A DNA stretch of 64,000 nt from PWXP01 sp040772845 (lineage in GTDB: Bacteria > Planctomycetota > Planctomycetia > Pirellulales > Thermoguttaceae). The notes under the pieces were generated by a model that was given only the letters and a program-made list of their open reading frames with translations, made no database searches and was not told the DNA's origin. Position 1 is the first letter of the stretch; each line of letters opens with the position of its first letter. Location of the stretch: positions 6,572,001-6,636,000 of the forward strand of contig JAXGXG010000001.1 in NCBI GenBank assembly GCA_040772845.1, written 5' to 3'. A program made the position numbers and the translations under genes. Of this stretch, positions 51,690 through 61,731 are shown one piece after another.

Positions 51690-52298
51690 ATGACACGACA
51701 CAGTCCCAAACCACACGCGGTTTCGCGAAGACGGTTCATGGGCCGAATGGCCGTGGCGGCAGGCTTGTCCGCTGCCGGTGTTCCGACACTCGCAGGTCCG
51801 GGAACGCCACAGGCCGGCCGGCTCCGTGCCGGTGCGGCAATTGCCGATATCACGCCGCCGATCGGCGTCTCTATGAAAGGACCGATCGGTGGAAATGGCG
51901 TGGTCCGCAGTATTCACGACCCGCTCTCCGCCCGCGCCATCGTGCTTGACGACGGCAACACGCGGATGGCCATTTGCGTGTGCGAAACGACCATGATCTG
52001 GTCAAGAAGCACGGAGCGGGTCAAGCGGCTGGTTGGAGCGAAGGCAGGGATTCCTGCGGACCGCATCCTGATCTCCGCCACCCATGCGCACAGCACGCCG
52101 CGAATGAACGGCATGGGCACGGAGCCGATCGATTTCCAGTTTTCTGGAAGTGCAGGCGTCGAGCAAGATCCGCGAGCATTTGCTGACGATGCTCAGGCAG
52201 GTGTGAGTGGGAGCAGCTTGACCCGCCGGGGCAGCAGGAAGAACGTCATTCGTCCTTCGAAGCGTTCATCTTGCGTGAACGGTACTCGGCCGGCGTGA
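51690..52298 (+). pseudogene. Truncated neutral/alkaline ceramidase-like gene
   Basis: The frame starts with a twin-arginine signal (SRRRFMGRMAVAAGLSAAGV) and then follows the neutral ceramidase family (AGAAIADITPPIGVSMKGP; ILISATHAHSTPRMNGMG) for about 150 residues. Then similarity stops and the rest is unrelated, Arg/Ser-rich text that runs into the 3' end of the convergent XylR gene. The intact family is about 450-530 residues (compare 60061-61656). A deletion probably joined this 5' part to other DNA near 52140-52210. Confidence 0.75.
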
Positions 52299-53424
52299 AG
52301 CCGGTGGTTCGGCGGAAAAGCGTGGTCATGTACTGCACGTAATTGAAACCTGCACGCCGCATGATCTGCTGGATGGAAAGGGAGGTCGTGTCGAGAAGCT
52401 GCTTGACCCGTTCGATCTGGATTCGTTGAATCTCGCTGTGGATGGTGCGTCCGAGAAGGGTGCGGAAGCGTTTTTCCAGGGTGGAGCAGGAGACGGCGAC
52501 CTGATCGAGTACGTCGGGGAGTCCGATTCCTTCGCAGGCATGGGCGCGGATGAAGCGAATGGCGGCAGCGACGTCGGGATCATCGACGGCCAGCACGTCG
52601 GTCGATTGCCGGGCGACGAGCCGTTCCGGAGGAATGAGGAACTCCTTACGGGCAGGCCGACGGCCGGCCATGAGCCGGTCGAGCAGGGCGGCCGCTTCGT
52701 AACCCATCTGAAACGTTCCCTGCTCCACGCTGGTCAGCGGTGGCCGGGTGAGTTCACACATAATCTCGTCGTTGTCCACGCCGATCAGTGCGACATCGTC
52801 GGGAACGCGTAGCCCGAGCGTACGACACGCTTCGAGCACGTGTCGGGCGCGGGCGTCGTTGCAGGCCATCAGGCCCAGCGGATAGGTGAGCGTGCGGAGC
52901 CATTCGACCAGCCCCTGTTGCATATCGCGCCAGCGCCGGGCCGAGGCCTGGGTCCCCTTATAGACGTCGCACCTGTGGCCTTGCTCGCGAATTCGAGCGC
53001 AAAACGCCTTGGCCCGTTCGGCCGACCAGCCGTTGACCTGCGTCCGCGCAAAACCGCAGAACGCGAATCGCGTCAGTCCGCATTCGAGCAGGTGTTCTGC
53101 GGCCATCGCGCCAATGGATGCATTGTCGGTGATCAGGTACGGGATGTTGGATGCCGGATCGTACCAGCCGTACCCGCCACCGATTCCGACAACGGGTTTG
53201 TCCATACTTCGCAGTGCCGCGGCGACCTTTCGATCGTCGAAGTCGACAATCAACCCGTCACCGTCCCAGAAGCTCAGGTCGGGCAACTTCTGGGTGGGAT
53301 CTTCTTCGGCATAGAGGCTCCAGTTTCCGACCTCGTGCATGTAGTGCGCAATGCCATGGATAATGCCCCGGTCGTAAGGCCGGGTCAGATTGCATACGAC
53401 GGCAACACGACGGATTTTGACCAT
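52246..53424 (-). CDS. XylR-type AraC family transcriptional regulator
   Basis: The 392-residue protein has an N-terminal LacI-type periplasmic-binding domain (about 5-275; ALIGVDNDEIMCELTRPPL) and a C-terminal AraC-type double HTH (SIQQIMRRAGFNYVQYMTTL; FTPAEYRSRK). This is the XylR architecture that senses a sugar in the cytoplasm. It is divergent from the secreted carbohydrate gene run starting at 53724 and likely regulates it. Its 3' end overlaps the truncated ceramidase frame. Confidence 0.92.
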   Translation of the reverse strand: MVKIRRVAVVCNLTRPYDRGIIHGIAHYMHEVGNWSLYAEEDPTQKLPDLSFWDGDGLIVDFDDRKVAAALRSMDKPVVGIGGGYGWYDPASNIPYLITDNASIGAMAAEHLLECGLTRFAFCGFARTQVNGWSAERAKAFCARIREQGHRCDVYKGTQASARRWRDMQQGLVEWLRTLTYPLGLMACNDARARHVLEACRTLGLRVPDDVALIGVDNDEIMCELTRPPLTSVEQGTFQMGYEAAALLDRLMAGRRPARKEFLIPPERLVARQSTDVLAVDDPDVAAAIRFIRAHACEGIGLPDVLDQVAVSCSTLEKRFRTLLGRTIHSEIQRIQIERVKQLLDTTSLSIQQIMRRAGFNYVQYMTTLFRRTTGFTPAEYRSRKMNASKDE

Positions 53425-53723
53425 ACCGATATTCTACCTGCCACAAAACATGCACAAAGCGCTTTAACCAAAAAGTGTAATAGATTTGCAAGATAGTATC
53501 ATTGATCTTTCCTGTCCAGTGGTGGAAACTGGAAGGCGTATTCTTCATGCATCGTATGAAGGTTTGGGGAGGTACGCCGGTGTCTGACCGACACTAGCAG
53601 AGCGGCGACGGTTGATGTACCGTGGGAGTTCCGTCCGGCCATGACGCGTGTTTGAAGTGTCGATCTTGTGTCGAAGTGATATGACGGCAAAACTAGAGCG
53701 AACAAAAAAAGGAGGCTGCAATC
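53425..53723. promoter_or_regulatory. Divergent regulatory region with AAAGCGCTTT palindrome
   Basis: A 10-bp palindrome AAAGCGCTTT at 53456-53465 lies 32 bases upstream of the XylR-type start and resembles LacI-family or AraC operators. The plus-strand gene has a strong AGGAGG at 53710-53715. No gene is seen. Confidence 0.5.
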
Positions 53724-54548
53724 GTGGGGAATATCGCAATTGGAATGAACTTGGAGGCGGTCCGCCATCACGACAAGCCCTTCGAGTGGGGTGTCGAAAA
53801 GGCTGCCGAATTAGGCTACGAATATATCGAACCGATGGTCCACTTCGGCCGGGAATTGATGAGTGAAGCCGGCTATTTTCACACCGTCTCGCTGTTTGAC
53901 GATCCCCTGCGTATGCGCCGCGCGGCGGACAAGTATGGGCTGAAGATTTCCGGTCTTCAAGCACACGGCCCCATGTGTCGCCCGGAGCGGCATGGCGAAT
54001 ACCTGAAGCTGGCCATTCGCGCCGCCGCCGAATGTGGTTGCCCGGTCGTGAACACCGACGAGGGGATCAAGGCGCCGTGGACGACCGAGGAGGAGGACTA
54101 TGTCCTGATGCGTTATACCTTGCAGGAGGCTGCTTTCATCGCCGAGCCTCGTGGTATCCTCATCGGGTTGGAATGCCATGCTCAGTATTCCAAGACGCCG
54201 GAAGGACTCGACCGAATCTACAACCTCGTGGATTCCCCCTCGATCGGCATCAATCTCGACACGGGCAACGCCTATCTGGCCGGCGCCGATGTCTACGCCT
54301 GGTTGGAGCGGGTTGCGGATCGCTTGGTCCACCTGCATGCCAAGGATATCTCGGTGGAGCATTCGGAAGCCGAACGTGGAAAGGTGACCGGCACCCCGGT
54401 CGGGTGTGCCTGCGGCGATGGCGTGATTGACTGGGCCCGGGTGATCGAAATCTGTCGGCGATGCCCGCGAGATTTGGTTTTCTCGGTCGAATGTGGTACT
54501 GTGGAGCAGGCGGAACGCAGCGTCAACCACCTGAAGTCGCTGTTGTAA
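53724..54548 (+). CDS. Sugar phosphate isomerase/epimerase (xylose isomerase-like TIM barrel)
   Basis: The 274-residue TIM-barrel protein shows the AP_endonuc_2/IolE pattern: AAELGYEYIEPMVHF, a metal-ligand Glu in GILIGLECHAQYSK, GINLDTGNAYLAGAD and RLVHLHAKDI, then a late Glu (VFSVECGT). It has no signal peptide, so it acts in the cytoplasm. It starts at GTG with AGGAGG at 8 bases. It is the first gene of the run controlled from the XylR side. Confidence 0.87.
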   Translation: MGNIAIGMNLEAVRHHDKPFEWGVEKAAELGYEYIEPMVHFGRELMSEAGYFHTVSLFDDPLRMRRAADKYGLKISGLQAHGPMCRPERHGEYLKLAIRAAAECGCPVVNTDEGIKAPWTTEEEDYVLMRYTLQEAAFIAEPRGILIGLECHAQYSKTPEGLDRIYNLVDSPSIGINLDTGNAYLAGADVYAWLERVADRLVHLHAKDISVEHSEAERGKVTGTPVGCACGDGVIDWARVIEICRRCPRDLVFSVECGTVEQAERSVNHLKSLL

Positions 54549-54614
54549 GGGACTATGGTGGAGCGGCGGTTTATTTCTGTCGGGTTTCACCAAGAGTAAG
54601 AGAGGTCCACTGTG

Positions 54615-55538
54615 ATGACATGCACCCTGACGAAGCGATTGGTCTGTGCCGTTGTGGCTGTTCTGTGGCTATACGGAACCTGCGATGCCGCAGAGCCGCC
54701 TCCGCCGCGTGATCGCGCTGAGATCGAGGCCGTGCTGGCCCAGGTCCGGGGTGATTCTGTGCCTGGCGAACGGCGCGATATCCATGTGGTGCTCGTGGCG
54801 GATGTGAAAGACCATGGGCCAGGTGAGCACGATTATCCACTCTGGCAGAAACGTTGGGCGAAGCTGCTGCAATCGGCTCCCGGTGTGAAGGTGACGACGG
54901 CCTGGAAATGGCCCAGCGACGAGCAATTTGTGTCGGCCGATCTCCTCGCCTTCTTCTGTTATCGTTCGGGTGGCGAGCGGCGCACGTGGAATCCGGAGCG
55001 GATCGAGCGGCTCCGGCAGTACGTGGCCGATGGGGGCGGCTTGGTCGTCATTCATTCCGCCACGTATACCGGAGCTGCCCTGGAAGGGGACTCGGCCGAT
55101 CGAGTCTCCTCGGTTACAGGCCTTGTGTTCGACCGGACGCTCCGGTATCGGCACGGAGTTGTCGAACTGAACGTGACTGCCAAGGACCACCCGATTTGCC
55201 TCGGGTTGCCCGAGCAGGTCAAGTTTGTCGACGAGCCCTACTGGCCGCCCCATGGCGACAGGACGAAGGTCGAGGTCCTTGCCGCGAGCAACGAAGTTAA
55301 TCCCGACGCGCCTGACACGACGAGTCCGCAACCCTTGTTCTGGACATACCAGCCGGGGAAAGGACGCGCGTTCGGGTGCGTGATGGGGCACTACAACTGG
55401 ACGTTCGACGACCCCTATTTTCGTATCTTCCTGCTGCGCGGGATGGCCTGGGCGGCGGACGAGAGTCCTTACCGGTTCGACCCCCTGGTGTTGGTTGGGC
55501 TTCCTGACGGCCCAGTCGCCGAAGGGGACGTCCGCTAG
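54615..55538 (+). CDS. Secreted ThuA-domain protein
   Basis: The 307-residue protein has a signal peptide (LVCAVVAVLWLYGTCDA) and a ThuA-like fold related to class I glutamine amidotransferases: VVLVADVKDHGPGEHDYP, VADGGGLVVIHSATYTG and a C-terminal PLFWTYQPGKGRAFGCVMGH with YNWTFDDPYFR following it. ThuA proteins are linked to trehalose and other sugar use. It lies 66 bases after the isomerase gene, in the same run. Confidence 0.85.
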   Translation: MTCTLTKRLVCAVVAVLWLYGTCDAAEPPPPRDRAEIEAVLAQVRGDSVPGERRDIHVVLVADVKDHGPGEHDYPLWQKRWAKLLQSAPGVKVTTAWKWPSDEQFVSADLLAFFCYRSGGERRTWNPERIERLRQYVADGGGLVVIHSATYTGAALEGDSADRVSSVTGLVFDRTLRYRHGVVELNVTAKDHPICLGLPEQVKFVDEPYWPPHGDRTKVEVLAASNEVNPDAPDTTSPQPLFWTYQPGKGRAFGCVMGHYNWTFDDPYFRIFLLRGMAWAADESPYRFDPLVLVGLPDGPVAEGDVR

Positions 55539-55622
55539 CCATGTGAAGACTACCATTCCTCGGTTTCGGAGGAATGGTTCCAATTACCTGCCATGCTGAA
55601 ACCCACCTTAGGAGAATCGATC

Positions 55623-56516
55623 ATGTCCGTAACGCGACGCACGTTTCTTGCCGGAAGTACCGCCCTTGGCGTTGGCAGCCTTTTGGGATTTCGCGGGCAC
55701 TGTGTCAAGGCGGCCGAGCCGCTGGTCAAGGGGACTCCCAACGCCGATAAACTCGGTTGGCGAGTCGGATTCTCTACGTATAGCTTCCGGGCACTGACGC
55801 TCTTTGAAACCCTGGAGAAGATTGCCCAGACGGGACTTCATTGTGCCGAGGCGTTTGCCTGGCAGAAGCTCAGCCCGGAACACCCCGAAGCCAAGGTCGA
55901 TCCGGGGCTGTCGGCTCCGCTGCGGAAGGCGCTCAAACAGAAGGCGGCCGATTGTGGCGTACAGATCATTGGTTGCTATACCGGGTTGGGGAACCCCGAT
56001 GCGGCGAAGGCCTTCTTCGAGTTCGGCGCCGACATGGGTTTCGAGTTCCTCGTGAGTGAGCCGCCGGAGACGATGTTCGACGCCATCGAGAAGCTCACGG
56101 AAGAGTACAAGATCGATCTGGCCCTGCACAATCATCCGAAGCCGTCGCACTATTGGAACCCGGAAATCGGTCTTGCGGCACTGGAAGGGCGCGGCAAACG
56201 AATGGGCTTCTGCTGCGATACGGGGCACTGGTGCCGCTCGGGGCTCGAGCCGGTCGAGATGCTCCGCCGTATAGGACCTCGCGTGAAGACCTTCCACCTG
56301 AAGGACCTCGACGAGTTCGGGGTCCGCGAAGCGAAGGACGTCGTCTGGGGGCAGGGCAAGGGTCGGATCGCCGACATCTTTGCGGAAGTCAAACGCCAGG
56401 GACTGAAGCCGTATTTCGGGATCGAATGGGAACGCACAGCCGATAGCGAGCCGGAAATCCATGCCGAGTCGGTGGCGTTCTACGAGAAGACCGCCAAGGA
56501 ACTGGTTGCCGGCTGA
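55623..56516 (+). CDS. Tat-secreted sugar phosphate isomerase/epimerase-like protein
   Basis: The 297-residue protein opens with a twin-arginine signal (VTRRTFLAGSTALGVGSLLG) and continues as a TIM barrel of the xylose isomerase-like family (VGFSTYSFRALTLFETLEK; DLALHNHPKPSHYWNP; MGFCCDTGHWCRSG; TFHLKDLDEFG; FGIEWERT). His, Asp and Glu at metal sites are present. The ATG at 55623 has GGAG upstream. It follows the ThuA gene. Confidence 0.87.
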   Translation: MSVTRRTFLAGSTALGVGSLLGFRGHCVKAAEPLVKGTPNADKLGWRVGFSTYSFRALTLFETLEKIAQTGLHCAEAFAWQKLSPEHPEAKVDPGLSAPLRKALKQKAADCGVQIIGCYTGLGNPDAAKAFFEFGADMGFEFLVSEPPETMFDAIEKLTEEYKIDLALHNHPKPSHYWNPEIGLAALEGRGKRMGFCCDTGHWCRSGLEPVEMLRRIGPRVKTFHLKDLDEFGVREAKDVVWGQGKGRIADIFAEVKRQGLKPYFGIEWERTADSEPEIHAESVAFYEKTAKELVAG

Positions 56517-56597
56517 CGCGGTGAAGCAACAGGCAAGGTCATCGAGAACAGAGTCACGAGTTTACGCGAATCACTATCCTACCTACGGAGGTGCCAT

Positions 56598-57956
56598 ATG
56601 ATGTCTGCCCTACGAGACGGAAGGCAAAAAGGCCTTCTTCTTTCACGGCGCCACTTCGTCGCCGGAGCTCTGGCTGGAGTTGCCGGTCCGCAACTGATCC
56701 CCGCTTCGGCACTCGGTAAGGAAGGGCATATGCCGCCCAGCGAACGGATCACCATTGGGATGTTCGGGGTGGGCAATCGCGGCACAAGTTCCATGGGGGC
56801 AATGCAGTCCTTGCCAGACCATCAGGTCGTTGCAATTGCCGATTGCCGACGGGCGCGGGCCGAACTGGCCCAGAAACGGGCTAACGCGGTCTATGCAGAC
56901 CGGGTCGGCAGGCAGGAGTACAAGGGCTGCGAAATCTACAACGACTTTCGCGATGTCCTTGCCCGCGATGACATCAATGTCATCTGGGGATGCGTGCCCG
57001 ATCATTGGCACGGCGTTGTCTACAATCGCGCCATCGAGGCAGGAAAGGATATCTACGGCGAGAAGCCGGTTACGCGGTGGATTGCCGAGGGCCTCCGAGT
57101 TCGCGAGGCCGTGCGGAAGTACGGCTGTGTCTTCCAGACCGGCACGCAGCAGCGCAGCCAAACGCACTTTCGACATGCGTGCGAGTTGGCCCGCAACGGC
57201 TACCTGGGCAAGGTCCATACGGCCGAAGTGGGTGCTCCCGGCGGACGGTCGTATCCGGCCGTGGCGCCGTCCGATCCGCCCGAAGGATTCGACTACGATA
57301 TGTGGACCGGCCCCGCACCCTACTTCCCGTTCGATACAAGCCGCTGCGAATGGCTGGCCATGTACATGATTTCGCACTACTGTGCCGGATTCATTACGAA
57401 CTGGGGCGTACACCACCTGGACATTGCCGGATGGGGATGCCCCGAGATGTTCCGCCAGCCGTTCGAGGTCGAAGGAACCGGCCTACTGCCCACCGAGGGC
57501 ATGACCGATACCTGGATCTCCTGGAACATGGAACTCCGCTGGAAGAGCGGTTTGAAGATGAAGTTCTCCAACAGTGGCAACCCGTACAAGCAGGGATGCC
57601 GGTTTGTGGGCGACGAAGGCTGGGTTCATGTGAACCGGGCAGGTATTTCTGCGGAGCCGGAGTCGCTTCTGACCGTACAACTGAAGCCGAGCGACACGCC
57701 GTTGCACGCAAGCCCCAGTTTCGGCAACCCCTATACGGCGCATACGGCCGATTTCTTCCAGTCGATCCGGACGCGCCGCGACCCGGTGTCGCCCGTCGAG
57801 GAGGGGCACGCGGCCAGCACGCTGGGCAATGTGTGTGATATTGCACTGCGCCTGGGGCGCAAGCTGACGTGGGATACGCCGAACGATCGGTTTGTCGATG
57901 ACGACGATGCCAACGCCATGCTGTCGCGAGATCTGCGCAGCCCGTGGAGCATTTGA
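56598..57956 (+). CDS. Tat-secreted Gfo/Idh/MocA family oxidoreductase
   Basis: The 452-residue protein has a twin-arginine-type signal (SRRHFVAGALAGVAGPQLIP), a Rossmann domain (IGMFGVGNRGTSSMG), DHWHGVVYNRAIEAGKDIYG with E-K-P following, and VFQTGTQQRSQTHFRHA. A C-terminal ALRLGRKLTWDT matches the planctomycete secreted group. GGAGG lies before two consecutive ATGs, so the start is 56598 or 56601. It is related to the copy at 13325-14632 and is part of the carbohydrate run. Confidence 0.9.
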   Translation: MMSALRDGRQKGLLLSRRHFVAGALAGVAGPQLIPASALGKEGHMPPSERITIGMFGVGNRGTSSMGAMQSLPDHQVVAIADCRRARAELAQKRANAVYADRVGRQEYKGCEIYNDFRDVLARDDINVIWGCVPDHWHGVVYNRAIEAGKDIYGEKPVTRWIAEGLRVREAVRKYGCVFQTGTQQRSQTHFRHACELARNGYLGKVHTAEVGAPGGRSYPAVAPSDPPEGFDYDMWTGPAPYFPFDTSRCEWLAMYMISHYCAGFITNWGVHHLDIAGWGCPEMFRQPFEVEGTGLLPTEGMTDTWISWNMELRWKSGLKMKFSNSGNPYKQGCRFVGDEGWVHVNRAGISAEPESLLTVQLKPSDTPLHASPSFGNPYTAHTADFFQSIRTRRDPVSPVEEGHAASTLGNVCDIALRLGRKLTWDTPNDRFVDDDDANAMLSRDLRSPWSI

Positions 57957-57985
57957 AACCGTTACGCACAGAAGGAGCATTCAAT

Positions 57986-60028
57986 ATGAACGCAAAACGA
58001 TCCATTGTGGTTGCCTGTCTTGCCGCATTCGTGTTCGGCATGACGGCCGGCGCCGATGCCGAAGTATCTGTGGACGATGCCTGGAAGGCGTTGCCCAGCT
58101 ATGAGTATGGGCAGGACATGGCCCCGCTTTTCGCAATCAACCAGGCCGTGATTCAAGCGATGGCGACGCCCGAGACCCGTGCGGCCTGCGCCGCCAGATT
58201 GGCCAAGGTGCTCGAAGATGGTTCGGCCACCCTGGCTGCCAAACAGCACGTATGCCTGCAGTTGAGGCAGATCGGCACGCCTGCGGAGGCGCCGGTTCTG
58301 GCCAAGGCGTTGCTGGTGTCTGAGACGTCGGAAATGGCGAGAAAGGCGTTGGCGGCCATTCCGGGCGAGGAGTCGTTGGCCGCATTGCGAGCGGCGCTAT
58401 CCCAGCTTCAAGGGATGGCATTGGCAGGAGTGGTCAATGCGGTGGGCAGACGGGGCGACGCCCAATCGGTCTCTGCACTGAAGGAGCTGGCCGACAGCAA
58501 GGACGCCACGGTGGCCGATGCCGCGGTGCGGGCATTGGGGAACATTGCCAATGAGGCGGCGGCCACGCTCTTGCTGGCACGCGCCACGGCGAAGGATGCG
58601 CCAGCGTCGCCGACGCTGGCGGCCGCCCTCATCCGTTGCGCAATTGCTTCGGACAACGCGGCGCAGAAAGATGCCATCTATCGGAAGCTGAGCGAGGCGG
58701 GGCAACCGGCCGGGGCTCGGTGTGCGGCGTTTGAGGCCCTTCTGACCATGCAGAAGGAACCCGTTGCAGCCATCGTGGGACAGTGGCTTACTGCAGACGA
58801 TCCGGTCCGGCGCCGTGTTGCCGCGAGACACCTCGACACGCTTTCCGATGCCCAGCTCGACAGCCTGCTGGACCGTATGAGTTCCTTTGACGATGCCACG
58901 CAGACGCAGCTTCTGCAGTTCAGTGTCGAACGCAAGGGCGGTGAAATCGTTGAACTCGCGCTCGAAATGGCCGGCAGCAAGAATGAGGGGATGAAACGCG
59001 CCGGGATTCGCATTCTCGGCCAGACCGGCGATCCGGCGGTGATCCCGCTGTTGATCGATGCACTGGCAGGGAGTGAGTTGGTAGTTGGCGCTGCACGCGA
59101 TGCCCTGTTGAAGCTGCCTCGCGCAGAGGTCGGTCCGGCGCTGCTGGCCGCCCTTGCCGATCGGCCTGCCGCCCGCGGTCCGCTGATTGAACTCCTGGGA
59201 CGTTTGAAGTATTACGAGGCGATTGATCCGCTCGTTGAAATTGCCGAACAGGAGTCGGCTGAGATTTACGAGCCGGCTCTGGACGGTCTGCGCGTCATCT
59301 GTGATCCCGATACGACTGACGTCCCAAGATTGGTGAAGCTGTTATTACGAGTTCCTGCCGGTAAGCATGCCGACGAGGTCGAGAAGACCATTCTCGTCGT
59401 GTGCAACAAGCTGCCGGACGACGCAGATCATGCGGAATTGGTTCTGGCGGCGCTTCGCAGTGCGCCGGAATCGCAGGCGCCGAAGTACTTGCCCTTGCTC
59501 GGTCGTCTGGGCGGCGCGGAAGCGCGCAAGCGGATCGACGCCGGCCTGGCCAGTTCAGACGCGGCCGTTCGAGAGGCCGCCGTCCGCGCCCTGTGCAATT
59601 GGCCCAGCGCCGACGTGGCCGACCAGCTTCTGGCCCTTGCCAAGGAGGACGAGAATAAGACCTTCAAGCGGTGGGCCCTGCGTGCATTTATCCGGGTTGT
59701 CAGCCTGAAGAGCGAACGCCCGGAGGCGCAGACCCTGGCCCTGCTTCAAGAGGCGATGCGCCTGGCCGAGAACGACGAGGACCGGCAGCTTGTCCTGGAA
59801 CGGGCAGGCAATGTCCGCACGATGGAAGCGGTCGATTGGATTGCAGGTTATCTCGACAATCCGGCGTTGACGCAGGCGGCGTGCCGGGCGCTGGTCGAGC
59901 TGGCGCACCACCGGTTCCTCCGTCATCCGAACATGGATCGGTTCCGTCCCCTGTTGAAGCGGATTGCCGCGATCAGCAAGGATCCGGCCGTCGTCGAACG
60001 CGCGACGCGTTACGAGCAGGGGTTGTAG
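57986..60028 (+). CDS. Secreted HEAT-repeat protein
   Basis: A 680-residue protein with a signal peptide (IVVACLAAFVFGMTAGADA) and then many helical HEAT/PBS-lyase-type repeats such as SVSALKELADSKDATVADAA followed by VRALGNIANEAAATLL. Repeats cover residues 100-560, and no catalytic domain is seen. HEAT solenoids bind other proteins, so it may be a scaffold in the periplasm. It follows the Gfo/Idh gene within 30 bases with AAGGAG upstream. Confidence 0.83.
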   Translation: MNAKRSIVVACLAAFVFGMTAGADAEVSVDDAWKALPSYEYGQDMAPLFAINQAVIQAMATPETRAACAARLAKVLEDGSATLAAKQHVCLQLRQIGTPAEAPVLAKALLVSETSEMARKALAAIPGEESLAALRAALSQLQGMALAGVVNAVGRRGDAQSVSALKELADSKDATVADAAVRALGNIANEAAATLLLARATAKDAPASPTLAAALIRCAIASDNAAQKDAIYRKLSEAGQPAGARCAAFEALLTMQKEPVAAIVGQWLTADDPVRRRVAARHLDTLSDAQLDSLLDRMSSFDDATQTQLLQFSVERKGGEIVELALEMAGSKNEGMKRAGIRILGQTGDPAVIPLLIDALAGSELVVGAARDALLKLPRAEVGPALLAALADRPAARGPLIELLGRLKYYEAIDPLVEIAEQESAEIYEPALDGLRVICDPDTTDVPRLVKLLLRVPAGKHADEVEKTILVVCNKLPDDADHAELVLAALRSAPESQAPKYLPLLGRLGGAEARKRIDAGLASSDAAVREAAVRALCNWPSADVADQLLALAKEDENKTFKRWALRAFIRVVSLKSERPEAQTLALLQEAMRLAENDEDRQLVLERAGNVRTMEAVDWIAGYLDNPALTQAACRALVELAHHRFLRHPNMDRFRPLLKRIAAISKDPAVVERATRYEQGL

Positions 60029-60060
60029 GGGACGGCACTATATCCTTGGAGGACAAGCCA

Positions 60061-61656
60061 ATGCTGACTACGAACACGAAGATCCTGTGCCTGATGTTGC
60101 TGTTCGCGATGCCGTGTGTCGTTCGGGCCGAGGCGCCCGGAGCGGATGGGTTGCGCATCGGCTGGGCGACGGTGGACATTACACCCGACCGGCCTGTCGT
60201 ACTGCGTGGGCAGTTCCATGCGCGTGTTTCGGAGGGCGTGATGGACCCGGTGACAGTGACCGCCCTTGCGCTGGAGTCCGTCCGCAATGGCGCCGTTGAG
60301 GACTGCGCGGTTCTGGTCAGTTGCGATCTCGTGAGTATTGCCGATCCCCTGCGCGACCGCGTGCGCCAGCGGCTTCGCGAAGAAGTTCCGGGGCTCGATC
60401 CGATGAAGGTATTCCTGAACGCCACGCACACCCATTCGGCGCCGGCGTATGGGAGTCGAAACCAGGCGCACGAAGCGGAAGTGGGCAAGGAGCGCGGTTG
60501 GAACCTTCCCATGGAATGGGCCGACTGGGGTGTTGAACTCGATGCGATGCCGGGCATCGAGTACCGCGAGTTCGCCGCCCAACGGATTGCCGAGGCGGTG
60601 AAGCAGGCATGGAATACGCGCAAGCCGGGCGGGATTGGTTTCGGACTCGGCCATGCCGTCGTGGGACACAATCGGCTCATCGCCTACGACTCCGGCCGCT
60701 CGCAAATGTACGGCGCGACCGACCGGCCCGATTTCAGCCACGTTGAAGGATACGAGGATCATGCCGTCAACTTGCTGTTTACCTGGGACGCTGATAAGAA
60801 GCTGACGGGCGTGATGATCAACGTCGCCTGCCCCTCGCAGGTGAGCGAGTCGATCTACCAGATCAGTGCCGACTTCTGGTGCGACACGCGGGAAGAGTTG
60901 CGCCGGCGGTTGGGCGAGCATCTGTTCGTACTGGGGCAGGCCTCGTCGGCAGGCGATCAGTCGCCGCATTTGGTCGGACGCAGCAACAAGGGAGAAAATG
61001 CAGAACGGCGTATGGAACGCATCACGGGCCGTAATCGCCGGCAACAGATCGCCGTGCGCATCGCCGATGCCGTGACGGCGACTCTGCCGTTTATCGAGCC
61101 CACGATCGAATGGAATCCCGTTTTCGCCCACCGCGTGGAGCAGATGGAGCTTACGCGACGGCTCATTTCGGAGCAGGATGTGGCCGCGGCCGTGGCCGAT
61201 TCCAACGGATGGCGCGAACGTTATGAAACGATGCGCCGCGAAATCGAGGACAATCCGGACATCCGGAAGAAGGACAAATGGTATACCGGTATCACGCGCG
61301 CATACCGCAAGACAATGTGGGGAACGGGTGTGCAGGATCGATTTGAACTCCAGAAGACACAGCCCAAAATTCCGTACGAAATCCACGTGTTGCGCATTGG
61401 CGATATGGCCTTGGCCACGAACCCCTTTGAGCTCTACCTGGACTACGGTATGCAAATGAAAGCACGCAGCAAAGCGGTCCAGACCTTCATTGTCCAGCTT
61501 ACCGGTAGCGGCACATACTTGCCGACGGCGCGCTCGGTGGCAGGCGGCGCTTACGGCGCTGTTCCGGCCAGCACGACCATTGGACCGGAGGGTGGTCGGG
61601 AACTGGTCGAGCAAACGCTCGTGCTGATCGATTCGCTCTGGCCGGCGGAGAAATAG
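60061..61656 (+). CDS. Secreted neutral/alkaline ceramidase-like hydrolase
   Basis: The 531-residue protein has a signal peptide (ILCLMLLFAMPCVVRAEA), then the neutral ceramidase pattern: GWATVDITPDRPVVLRGQFH, SCDLVSI, FLNATHTHSAPAYG (zinc His) and a long middle with VEGYEDHAVNLLFTWD and a C-terminal domain with GDMALATNPFELYLDYGMQM. Family members cleave ceramide; the true substrate here is unknown. It follows the HEAT gene by about 30 bases, with a GGAGG upstream. It is the intact paralogue of the truncated copy at 51690. Confidence 0.87.
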   Translation: MLTTNTKILCLMLLFAMPCVVRAEAPGADGLRIGWATVDITPDRPVVLRGQFHARVSEGVMDPVTVTALALESVRNGAVEDCAVLVSCDLVSIADPLRDRVRQRLREEVPGLDPMKVFLNATHTHSAPAYGSRNQAHEAEVGKERGWNLPMEWADWGVELDAMPGIEYREFAAQRIAEAVKQAWNTRKPGGIGFGLGHAVVGHNRLIAYDSGRSQMYGATDRPDFSHVEGYEDHAVNLLFTWDADKKLTGVMINVACPSQVSESIYQISADFWCDTREELRRRLGEHLFVLGQASSAGDQSPHLVGRSNKGENAERRMERITGRNRRQQIAVRIADAVTATLPFIEPTIEWNPVFAHRVEQMELTRRLISEQDVAAAVADSNGWRERYETMRREIEDNPDIRKKDKWYTGITRAYRKTMWGTGVQDRFELQKTQPKIPYEIHVLRIGDMALATNPFELYLDYGMQMKARSKAVQTFIVQLTGSGTYLPTARSVAGGAYGAVPASTTIGPEGGRELVEQTLVLIDSLWPAEK

Positions 61657-61731
61657 GCCCGAGAAGGCCCAGAAGAACCGGCCCTTAGGCGGTCTTCCGG
61701 CTGAGCGCCCACACAAGACGCTGCGAAGAAA

